Source of the DNA: Centropus unirufus
Taxonomy: Eukaryota; Chordata; Aves; Cuculiformes; Centropidae
Direction of reading: 5' to 3'
NCBI GenBank assembly: GCA_013397695.1
Contig: VYZI01000005.1
Coordinates: 4,020,200-4,084,199 of the forward strand
DNA: 64,000 nucleotides
Below, piece after piece: positions 13,801 to 24,350 of the stretch. The translations under genes and the position numbers were made by a program. Numbering within the stretch: position 1 is the first letter of the stretch; every line of letters begins with the position of its first letter. The notes under the pieces are model-generated. The model saw nothing but the letters and a program-made list of their open reading frames with translations. It was not told where the DNA came from and ran no database searches.

Positions 13801-16800
13801 CTTTCAGGAATTCCCAACTGCCTGCTATTTTCTGTCATTACAAGTAGATGCTTACATAGTACTGTCTCCAGCTGGCTTCTGATCAAGCTTTCTCAGAGCT
13901 TGAAGAAACACCCTGCCTTTAATAAAGTTAATACCAGTGGAGATTGCTGCCTTCGACCATTTTGATATCCTGGGCACAATGGAAACGCTGTTTCCTCCCT
14001 TTGGAGGATTAGACAGCATTAAAGCTGCTCTGGCTGTGAAGATTAGCACATTGCTGGGTGGTTTTTCTTTCCTTCCCTTCCCCCCTTGAAGGAATTATTG
14101 CTCCAAAGGGGTGCCTGCAAGGGGAGAGCTGTGCTGCAGAGTGCCTGACATCTGCTTTGTTCCTTTCACTCTCACTGCAAAACGCCTACATCGGAAAGTG
14201 AATTTAATCTCCTACTGTTGGAAGAGGTGGGGGGCTGTTCTTGCATCCACGCATCCCCAGCGCTCTGCAGCAGGACATGGAGGGCCCATTGCACCCCTGC
14301 ACCTATTGCTGCACTGGGACTCGTCCCCAGAGCTGCTGGCTGGGACTGGGAAGCAGCATGGATGCCAGACTGAGCTAGAGGAACTTTTGTCCCTATGTGT
14401 CAGGACCACATTTGCATTGTTGACTGTTTCTACTTTGCTTGGGAAATCTTGGAGAGAAGCCTCCTGGGTCCCTACGATGTTGAGAGCACTGAACCCTTTC
14501 TTGTGATGGTGACCAAGGAGGCAGATCCACCTTTGCTCTGGTAAGCTTGCTCCTGAGAATATCTGTATGTCAAACATTCACAGAATATTTTGCAACACAT
14601 GAATCCTTCTCCAAACAAGGGCTGGATGATCCTCACACACCTCTCAAGCACAAACCCCTTCAACTACTTTCCATCTTATATGCATTTTGACTGGTGATTA
14701 TGCTGATTTTTGAAGCCATTCAGTCCATTTTCTGAAATGGTCCTCGCAACAAATCACCCAGGAATTTTTTTTAACTAAGCACAGTGCCTGAACACCTCTT
14801 TTTTTTTTTTTTTTTTTGGTCCTCGCAACAAATCACCCAGGAATTTTTTTTAACTAAGCACAGTGCCTGAACACCTCTTTTTTTTTTTTTTTTTTTACAA
14901 AAAGTAATGTGAAATGTGTAGAGAAATGAAGGTAGCCTTTCAGGTCAAATTTTGGACATGTAAAATCCCACTGTTCTACCCAGAATCTCTCCAGTTATTC
15001 ATCATGCCCGCAGTTTCTAGAGCAGCTGGATACTTTGCACTATGGAAGAGCTGCTTCTGTCTTGCCCACTGGTCAGATGTGTGGGTGCAAGGGGGTACGT
15101 GTGCCTTCTGGTGCTAACAGCTCACTTGTAAGGAGTTACCCTGTGGGAGGGTAGGCCATGAAAATGTGAGAGGAGATTAAAGGAAAGGCCAAAGGAGCAA
15201 AAAGGGAGGCTCTGGGGTCACATTTTAGAGCAGAGGGACCGAGTTCCCAGTGTGGACTGATTTGTGTTCATCTGCATGTTAATGCAGGACAAGCTGTCAG
15301 GCTCCCTGTGGTCCTCTTGGGCAGGATTCTCTGAAGGGCTGAGGCATGCTCCCATATCTCTTCCTGCTGCTGAGGAGCTTGATCCTGGGATAGGCTCTGT
15401 CTGTTATAGCTGGGAAACGGCCTACCTGCACATCTGAGCTGGAAAAGTGCTTTTCTGATATAGGCATTGGCTGAGAATAAGGGAACTGTCACCGTACCTC
15501 CGTGTGTCAACAGGACAGGGAAAACAAAACAATGCCTGGTCTTTTGCAATAAAAGGGTGAAGCTTTTAAATCCAGTCATTTGAAGCAATTTTTACCTGGC
15601 ACATAACGAACCTATGTAACCCCCACTCTGGAGGCTTGGAGGGCATCTCAAAAACAAAAAAGGAAAAAAGATGTTAGCTTCCTGACTGCTGGGGGGGCTG
15701 CAGGTACTCCCAAGGTGAAATGCTTCACTTCTGCCCCTGTGGACTTTTATTTAGTGGGGCTGTGAAACTGCCCACATATGGGAGAGGTTTCAGTGGAGAA
15801 GAAGTTGCAGCATGATAGAGAATGTCAGCCCTTTGTAGGGCTAAGCATGTTTTCTGTGGTAAAAGAGACTGGCCTGGTCTAGGAAGGACCAGCTTAGTCC
15901 AGGTGGTACTGCAAGGATTCTCCGGTCTCTACAACAGTATCTGATATACAGAGCTGGGTGCTAAAACAGACGCCACTTCACTCCTATGTGCAGTGTGCTC
16001 AGTCACTCGATTTTTACTTAATGGGAAGCACTGAAGGGTGTGATTCTGCTGTGGGTGGAGGGCAGAAAATCTTGCAATTGATGGTAGGAGAGGGGGGAAA
16101 GGGGCTTGATACACAGGAAGCATCTCACCTTTACAACATCTCGCCTTTTTTTTCTTTCATCAGAATATTCTAGAAGCTTGTGGATTTCCGTACAAATCTG
16201 GAAGATGACGCATGAAGTGTGGACACTTAGGATCTTGGAGACATCAAACTCCAATCTTTTAGGCTGACAATTTTTTTTTCTTGTACCTAGATACTTGATA
16301 AGCTCGTGTTTTCTGGCACAAGGTAAATAAGGCTGTAATGGGCCTAGAAAGGAAATTAAAGAGGAGAGTAGAAAAAACTTTTCCTGTTTCTCCAGTCACT
16401 GTTTATGGGTCTGCCAAACGTGATTAGGAAGCAAAGAGACTGTCTAAAGACCTTTCTTAATACCTTGCTAATTAGACTTGGCTGTGGAAGAGCCTGTCCC
16501 CATCTCTGGGCTTCCCAGGTGTTTCCCACTTGGCTGCTAATCTGCCCTCACAGCTGAGAGGCAGGAGCTCCCCTTTGGTTGTCAACATCCTTATATTTGA
16601 TATATCTGTGCTGTTCCCTTCTATTTAATGAATTGGCACCTGTAAGAAATGGGATTTGTGCAGGAAACCAAAGGGAAAGCTTCCCTGTGTAGCCAGCGCT
16701 TGAAGGAATGCTCTGAGTTCCTCTGAGGAGAGGTGTCCTGAAGGCTCAAGGTATTAATGCTGTGCACTCAGCGGCACATTATTAAAATAGAATATGGGGG

Positions 16801-19800
16801 AATTTCCTGCCTGACAGCAAGATTACTCAGAAGCAAAGTCTGCGGTCAGGGGGCTCTCATCACTCACCGGGTTGCTTTTGCAGAGCTGTGTCCATGCTCT
16901 GGGTAGCTTTGCTCCATAGGAAATCCCCCGCTGGCTGATGGAAGGTATCTGTAAGCAGCGATAAAAAGCACCTCTCAAGAGCATTTCCCATAACTGGGAG
17001 GTGTAAAGAGTCCCTTTCCTGGTGGAAAGATTCTTGTTGGTCAACAATGTCTTGTTGCAGAGAATCCTGCCTTCATCTGTCAGCGTTGCATTTGGGATCG
17101 CGAGGAGTGTGGGCTGGTGGCAAGAGACCAGGGAAAGGATTTTATCCTTTAAATCTGCCAGTGAGAAACCTAGTAATACAGTTAAATACCCACAAATATA
17201 GAATCAGTCTGAACATTAAGCAAACAAAGAACTGGAAAATGAGATGTGTTCTTGCACATGGCTAATGTTCTTTGGGAATTGGAAGTGGTTCTTTAAATAA
17301 ACGTTTTAAATGTGGTTTGCATAGATGTCTAAGTATTAAGAGTAGTGGATGAGGGTGGGTGTTTTTGTACTGAATAGCAAAGATGTATCTGCACTGCTGC
17401 AGAGGCATTACTGAATTGTCAGGCTGGGTAGAAGAGAATGGCACTTGCATCTCGTGTTGGCTCTCACAAGGCAACACCCCTTGTCTAAGGCCTTATTTTG
17501 AGTACAGACTAACAGCTTTGCATTTGATTCTTCTCCCCTTGAAACTGATGGGAGACTAATTCCTGAGGAAAGCAGACAGCAGGACTGTGGACCTGGGTGT
17601 ATACATTCAACTTAAAAGGCTGCAGTATAGGGTATTCCCCTGTTCCAGCAGCAAGCACTGTAAAAGGGATTTTTCTTATTGTTCAGCAACGGATCTGGAA
17701 AAGAATCTCACTTTATTCAATTATTTCCTAACTCTGCGAAAGCAGAACTCCGTGTTTTGGCCAGATTTTCAGCAGGCCTGCTCTGTTCCTCTGCAGACGT
17801 AGTTATCATTGTACTGATGGTTTCCAGTGGGAAATTCTGCCTGCCACCTGTCTTGCCAAAAGATAGCATGGAGGAGGAGGAGAAAATGAGTCCTGTGATG
17901 ATGAGGATTCTTCCCCATTAAAACAACAACAAGCAGGGAAATCCATCAAGCTGCTAGTCATGTACTTATATATATGTCTCTATCATAGGGTGTGTATATA
18001 TATAAATTGTATTGCACTCACACTTTCTGCGTAAAAGCATCATCAATATCAGGCTTCAGAATCATAAGAGAAGTAGCTCATGGGACATAAATGTATATCC
18101 ACTAGAAATTGGCCCAGCAGGTAATTTTGTTAATAATCCTTGTATTTATTTTTTTTTTTGACAGATATTAAGATTAGTGTGGCTAGAAAATAGATTGTAC
18201 CTTTTTAAATGAGCCTCCTATCTTTGTAGCCTTGTGAAGCCTAGAGGGTGTTTGTAATCATCCTTAAATGAAGTGAAATTAAAGGGTATATTGGCATGTA
18301 GCTTTTTTCTTTAAATACATTCCTTGTGGAGAAATCTACAACTGTTTGTGCCATAGGTGCCCAAGCTCTATTAATGTGTCTTTGTGTGCATCATTTGTAT
18401 GCGAAGGCATAAGGTGACAGCATCTTACAAACTGGTGTAAAAGAGATAATTGATTTTTAGCGCTTCCTAAAATGCAGAGCATAAGCATTCTGCAGCCATC
18501 GTGAGTAAGGAAGCGGGGAAATTTGCTTGAGAAGTGAGTCATAGGAGGTTTTGATTCTGACCACTTGTTAAGTGTATAATACTCTATATGTGCATCCAGG
18601 GAATTTTATATCTTCCATGAGTGTAGCACATATCTTCAAAAAATGTATGCACTTTGCCTCTTTATCAAAGATTAAGATATGGAGGCCCAGATCTTCAAAT
18701 GTACCGTGACTGTGGGTGAGAATCCTACTTGATGCTTAAAGGTGTTTCAAACGTCTGTAGTACTCCCGAAAACAAGGAAGGCATAAAGCGTTTAAATGTT
18801 GGTTGAGCAGTATCTTTGCTGCAGTTCGGAAGAGGGAGAAGGTGGCTTTGTTTTTAAATGAGACATTCCCTGGGCTAAGCTAATTTCTGGCGTAACATTG
18901 CAAAAGTCAGTGTAGCAAATTGGTCTTCAGGATGACTTCAGTTAAGAAATTACATGGAGGGTTTTATGCCCACAAATGTGTTTTGGGCATCATGTCTTAT
19001 ATATTTTTATGTACTTTTAATATAATTTTTTCCTTCTTAGAACTGGAATATTTATGCTTCTGGATTTGTCTGATGGAAGTTATTTAAAACCAATTTGCAA
19101 CAGTGCTTCGATATTTGAGACCAATTGGAATGTAGCCTCTAACACCATCATCAAGGAAAGCAGAAGAATTCTTCTGAGCAGAACTATATCTCCAGGCCTC
19201 GTGAGGAGAAAGTCTGTATTCTGTAAGTAAGGCTCTGTCTCTCAGGCTGTCTTCTCCACAAAGGCTTCCATAAACTGCAAATGTGTCCTCAGTCATCAAA
19301 TGTGCATTAATTAGTCCTGAGTCCTCTGCTCAATATGCTATCAGCGTTCAAAAAGCAGATACTTCTTTCTGAGTATGGAAATGCAACTTTGGTTTGTACT
19401 TGTCCTTGCCTCTAGTGCTTGGGCAGACGCAAGCTTTGAGGGCAGGTGTGAGCAGAAATTTTAATGTAAGATGAGACTTGGAAAAAAACAACCCTTAAAA
19501 TCCATTCAGAATCGACCATTATCACATATATGTAAAATTACATTTGCTGTTCACTTTGATTCTTCCCCCTCCTAAATTAACTACAGTCATTAGTATGTTT
19601 CCCCAAGCGGTTCTTCAATGATGCATGCTTCATCCCAGCTGATTTTATTTAAAATGCACCTTCTAGTTCCCCAACATCTATTCAGAGATGTAATACATAA
19701 TCTACGGGCCATCGTCCAGAACAAGGCAGAGATTTCCTCTCTCTGCTCCTGCCTCGGAGGACAGATGTTTCCCTCTTTCCCCCGCCAAGGGCTGCCTGCA

Positions 19801-20470
19801 CACTGAGGAGTTACAAAAAATGGGGTTATCTGGCAACATTCCCCCAGTATAGGACAGTAGCAGGGCTCCTGGTCAAAGCATCACCATTGCCCATGGATTT
19901 CTGTGCTCCAGGGTTTGGTGCTAATGACACAGTTGTCCCCCAAACGGCTGCTGTTATGTCACAAACCAGGGGAACTACCTGGTGCGATTAAATTGGCTGC
20001 TGAAGTAACTTGGATCATGTCTCTCCCTGCACTAGAACCTCTCCTTGTCCTTTTTTGTTATGCTGTACCATCTCTAGCATAGCAGTTCTGGGCTAATTCT
20101 CTGCTGCAGCTCCTCTGGAATGCCATTAGTGAAAAAATGAGCTATTTCTTCTTGCCTCAACTGCACAGTGCTTTGTTCCAATATTGAATGCTTGAGACTA
20201 GGGTTTTGAAATATTAATACAGGAGAAAGCACAGGCTGTTTCAGTCAAGTCCCATGCAGGCTTTACTCAGCTGCCTTGGCGCATGTAGGACCTGTAAGGG
20301 AAGTGAAAAGGTCAGTATGACTGGATTTCTGGGTGTGTGTAGGGCTTGGGGAAGTGTCTGGCTTTCAGCATATCATGTAGGAGAGGTTCGCTGGGGTGAG
20401 ATCACTCATGACTTGGCAAAAGTAATACCCAAATGTCATCGCCCGCAGTTGACTTCTTGTATCATATTGA
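10894..20470. other. Intergenic DNA, no gene recognised
   Basis: Apart from the exact 79-bp tandem duplication at 14739-14896 and short T, TA and TG runs, nothing was recognised. Open frames of up to 131 codons lack homology that I can see, splice context or coding character. Confidence 0.5.
14739..14896. repeat. Perfect 79-bp tandem duplication, each copy ending in 19 T
   Basis: Two head-to-tail copies (14739-14817 and 14818-14896) begin GGTCCTCGCAACAAATCACC and end in a run of 19 T. By eye they agree at every base, including the length of the internal T8 run and of the terminal T19 run. Confidence 0.95.
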
Positions 20471-21152
20471 CTGGTGGAAAAGCACCTGGGAGTGTTGGTC
20501 AACAGCCGGCTGAACACGAGCCAGGAGTGAGCCCAGGTGGCCAAGGAGGCCAATGGCATCTTGGCCTGTATCAGAAACAGCAGGGCCAGCAGGGCCAGGA
20601 AGGTGATTCTGCCCCTGTACTTGGCATTGGTGAGGCCGTTCCTTGAATCCTGTGCTCACTTTTGGGCCACTCACTACAAGGAGGACATTGGGGTCCTGGA
20701 GTGTGTCCAGAGAAGGGCAGCAAAGCTGGAGAAGGGGCTGGAGAACAGGTGTTATGAGGAGCGGCTGAGGGAGCTGGGATTGTTTGGCCTGGAGAAAAGG
20801 AGGCAGAGGGGAGACCTTATTGTTTTCTATAATTACCTTAAAAGATGTTAAAGCAAGGTGGGTATTAGTCTCTTCTCCCAATTGACAGGGGATAGGATAA
20901 GAGGAAATGGACTCATGTGCCAAAGCACATTCAGTTTTGATATTAGGAAAAATTTCTTCACTGAAAGGGTTATCAGGCACGGGCAAAGACTGCCCAGGGA
21001 AGTGGTTGAGTCACCATCCCTGGAAAGAAGGATGGTATTTAAAAGAAGGGGGGACAAGGCGTTCAGTCCAGGGATGTGGCTGAGTAATGAATATGTCTGA
21101 TTGGACTTAATAATCTCAAAGGTCTTTCCTAACCAAATGATGCTATGATTTG
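20471..21152 (+). mobile_element. CR1 LINE fragment C, ORF2 C-terminus to 3' end
   Basis: On the + strand it encodes the end of the CR1 reverse transcriptase ORF: KHLGVLV, then AKEANGILACIRN, ILPLYLALVRPFLESCAHFW, EERLRELGLF and RRQRGDLI. A nearby frame continues NFFTERVIRHGQRLPREVVE. It closes with the 3' UTR-type sequence ggtctttcctaaccaaatgatgctatgatt. At least one stop and a frame change interrupt the frame. Confidence 0.93.
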
Positions 21153-22516
21153 TGACTTGAGTGGAGCATGAAGCCTCCCTGCGTGCTGGTGCAGGATTGT
21201 TCCTCAGATACTTTGAAGGCTCTGCCACCCTTTGCATAGGACAGCAGTGTCAGCTGAAACTATATCACGAGGGAGAGATAAAAACTGAGCATGCAAATAA
21301 TCTTCAGTCTTTAATTGATCTTTATGTGCACTGAATAGTCTCCCTTTCCCTTTTCCATCAGATCTGTCTCTTAAAGCCACTTTCCTGTTTATGCCTTGGT
21401 GATGTCTGCAGTGATGACAGGATGACCTGTGCATTCTTCAGTGTTTTCTTTTTAACATATAAATAGTTCTGATGTATTGGCTTGATATAAATGATCTTGG
21501 TGGCCTTGGAGCTCTGTGTGAGATTTCAGAGCCGTGGGGAAAGAGGCCTGTGTACTCATACCAGTGCTGAGCTGGGCGGGCAGCTCTTCCAACATGCCAA
21601 TTCCACTCTATGGCTGAGGAAGGAAACAGCTTGCTCGCTCTGCCTTAATGGTAGCAGATTGATGAATTTGGCAGGAGATTTTTTGAGCTGTGACAATCAG
21701 GAGGGCTGTTGTGGCGGCAATGGAAGGACAGAGTCCTCGCTCAAACATTACAAATCCCTTGGGGAGGGCATGATCTGCACAGAAGTATTTCTGCACCCCA
21801 AGCAGCACGCAGTACTTTGTGTCATGGGGTCACACTGAAATACGGCCAAGCTGCAGCAGCTGTTTTACGTAGCCTTGTTTTCTAGAACTGTGATAACAGC
21901 CGGATTGCCAACATTAACTCCTCCATATTTCTTCTGTGCTCTTTTAGGATGATGAGAACTTTGGACGTTTGACCACCATGGTTTTGGCATGAACTACAGC
22001 ACACTAGGGATGAGAGACATCAGAGCCCTGGGAACACCGGGCTGTTTGTACACATTGAATTCCCTTAATGGACAGCAGTGAGAGTAAAACACTTGGCTTT
22101 GTCTGTTAGGGACTTTTCTTCCCCCTCTTTTTTTTTTTTTCTCCTTTACATCATTGCCTCTGGTGTGAGAAATGAAGATGTTGCAAACAACTCATCTGCG
22201 TTTTTGCAACACCTCCTCTGTTCCTTGATTATTTTAGCTTGTTGGTCTCAGTTTGCATGTTTATACTATTTTCAAATGTTTGTGCCATTCTCCTCTTCCT
22301 CCTATCTTTCCCTCTCCCCAGTTCCTTTAAAGTGTTTGGAAAAGTGTGACTGCTTTTCTGTTGCCTTCTTTTTTACCATAGGAACACGAGTTTTTATCTT
22401 CTTGCTCTGTGCCGAGATTTTTGTTTTCATCTTCAGTCACACAAAGGTTATTCACCAAATCTAAACTTTTATTTTTTTAATCTTTTGAGGAGTTTTCTAT
22501 AAATAGAGAAAATATT
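21153..22516. other. Intergenic DNA between CR1 fragments, nothing recognised
   Basis: No gene, repeat family or RNA signal was recognised. A non-ATG open frame at 22078-22464 is driven by T-rich sequence. Confidence 0.5.
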
Positions 22517-23022
22517 GAGGCTGGAAAAGACCGTTAAGATAATCTAGTCCAACTGCCAGCCCAACACCACCATGCTTACTAAACTATGTCCTGAAGTGCC
22601 ATGTCTACATGTTTTCTGAGCACCTCCAGGGATGGTGACTCTACCATTCCCTGGACAGCCTCTGCCAGGGCCTGATGACCCTTTCAGTGCACAAATTTTC
22701 CTAATATCCAATCTAAACCTCTTCAGGAGAGAGGACGTTTCCTCTTGTTCTATCACATATTATCTGGGAAAGGAGACCAACACCCACCACGCTTTAAGAT
22801 ACTTTCAGGCAGCTGGAGGCAGTGATAAGGTCTTCCCTAAGGATCCCCTTCTCCAGGCGGAACAACCCCAGTTCCCTGAGCTGCTCCTCATAACACTTGT
22901 TCTCCAGCCCCTTCACCAGCTTCATTGCCCACCTCTGAACACACTCCAGGACCTCAATGTCCTTCTTGTAGTGAGGAGCCCAAAATTGAGCACAGGATTC
23001 AAGGTGTGATCTCAGTGGCACT
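22517..23022 (-). mobile_element. CR1 LINE fragment D
   Basis: It begins at the left with gaggctggaaaagaccgttaagataatctagtccaac and passes through cacctccagggatggtgac. On the - strand it encodes LESCAQFWAPHYKKDIEVLE and EEQLRELGLFRLEK, the CR1 ORF2 tail. It is the same type as fragments A and C and lies in opposite orientation to C, 1.4 kb away. Confidence 0.92.
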
Positions 23023-23644
23023 GAGTGGGATTAGATCTAAAGGGATGGTTTCATGGTGGGGGTATATTCCTCATCTCTTTGGAATGGCTTGTTACACTGA
23101 GAGGAAGTATGGAAGCGGTTCAGTGCAGATGGTGTCATTCAAGCAAAGGCCTTGGTTCAGTTGCCACTTCTTCCCTTACTTTTCATGGGAGAATAGCCTG
23201 GCCCACATTTTCTGGTAGAACTGTCTTCTCTGTGTCTTCAGGAAGACAAAGCGTAACGTTTTTCCTTTTCAAAGATGAGGAAAGACACTGTTCACCTCTC
23301 CCTGGGGTTGCTGTGAGGAGGGAAGAGAAAGTATTTGTTTAAACTTCTGAGTCTTTGCTGCAGCCCACCGAGGGGGTTTCAGCCGCGCTGGAGGCGGGTG
23401 AGATGCAGAAGCACTGAAGCCCATCCCGGCTGGCACGCTGCTGGTCAGAAGGGTTGCCCACTCTTTTCTCATGAGTGTTCAGGTACCAGCGTGGGCACTG
23501 CCCTCTTGATTAAGGAGACGCTCATCTGATGTGATCCACTAGCAGGTGCAGAACATCAGTGCAATGGCTTGCTCAGCTGTCACACGATGGAAATCTGGGT
23601 TTCGCTGGAATTCCCAAGGCTGTTGGAAGTGCCTTTATTATTTT
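23023..23644. other. Unique DNA between two CR1 fragments upstream of the promoter
   Basis: About 0.6 kb of non-repetitive sequence. No exon, promoter element or RNA signal was recognised. Confidence 0.5.
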
Positions 23645-23880
23645 TTATCACGTTAAGACTGGAGAAGACCTCGAAGATGCCACCATGCCTGCTAAACCAT
23701 GTCCCAAAATGCCACAATTACATGAGATTTGAGCACCTCCAGGGATGGAGACTCCACACTTCCCCGGGGAAGCCTGTTCCAATGCTTCACCACTCTTTCA
23801 GTAAAGAATTTTTTTTCTAATATCCATTCTAAACCTTCCCTGGCGCAACTTTAGGCTATTTCCTCTTGCCCCACTTTTCA
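23645..23880 (-). mobile_element. CR1 LINE fragment E next to the SH3BP5 promoter
   Basis: A short 3' fragment, recognisable by agactggagaagacctcgaag, tgctaaaccatgtcccaaaatgcc, cacctccagggatggagactcc and aacctt-ccctggcgcaact. It lacks the extreme 3' tail and is 5'-truncated about 110 bases before the CpG-rich region. Confidence 0.9.
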
Positions 23881-24219
23881 TCTTCATAGGCACACCAGCC
23901 CCCAAGAGAGCATGGGGAAGAAGAAAACAAGGGGGGAATAAAGGAAAAAAGCCAGGCGAGGTACCGCTGGCCTTTCCCTGCAGCGGGAAGGACTCATTTC
24001 GGTTTCAGCGGAGAGGATGCGGGGGGAGCACGAGCGCGTTCCCACGGCACGGGGGCGGGAAGAAGGGCTAAAAAAGAAAGGAAACCCCGCAATTTCGCCC
24101 TCGCTTCCTCCCCGCGGCGCGAAGGCACAAAGAGCCGGGGGGCGCTGTGGGGAGAAGGAGGGAGGCGAGGAGCAGGGAGGGCGAGGTTTCCCCCCCCCGG
24201 AGGCGGGGCCGCCGAGCCC

Positions 24220-24242
24220 GGGCGGCGGGGCCGGGGCCGGGG
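24220..24242 (+). other. Canonical G-quadruplex motif in the likely 5' UTR
   Basis: Four G-tracts (one GGG and three GGGG) are separated by loops of 4, 2 and 2 bases on the coding strand, ending 36 bases before the SH3BP5 ATG. If transcribed, it would form an RNA quadruplex just upstream of the start codon. Motif and spacing are read directly; any effect on translation is inference. Confidence 0.75.
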
Positions 24243-24278
24243 CAGGCGGCGGCGGAGCGGGAGGCGGCGGCGGCCGCC

Positions 24279-24350
24279 ATGGAGCCCAGGCGCGGGCGCG
24301 GCGAGGAGGGAGCGCGCCCCGAGGAGGAGGAGGTGGACCCCCGCATCCAG
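24279..24350 (+). CDS. SH3BP5: SH3BP5 coding exon 1
   Basis: This exon holds 24 codons, starting at an ATG in ideal Kozak context (GCCGCCATGG) and ending CAG before the donor gtgagg. The product begins MEPRRGRG and ends EEEEVDPRIQ; the acidic run followed by DPRIQ is the family hallmark at this junction. The residues before the acidic run do not resemble the human N-terminus that I recall, which fits a poorly conserved, low-complexity leader. The frame stays open upstream of this ATG to at least 24147 without another in-frame ATG. This ATG is therefore the best start, but a non-AUG extension cannot be excluded from sequence alone. Confidence 0.95.

Noticed and set aside
19084..19299. 71-codon antisense open frame with protein-like composition
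   Set aside because: Too short, no homology recognised, no splice signals in frame with anything nearby.
22078..22464. 128-codon hydrophobic open frame that looks like a membrane protein
   Set aside because: Starts at GTG, and its Phe/Leu richness comes from T-rich DNA; no support as a gene.
1..23900. Exons of the mammalian upstream neighbour METTL6
   Set aside because: Its conserved methyltransferase blocks were not seen in any frame that I read; a translated search would be needed to exclude very short exons.
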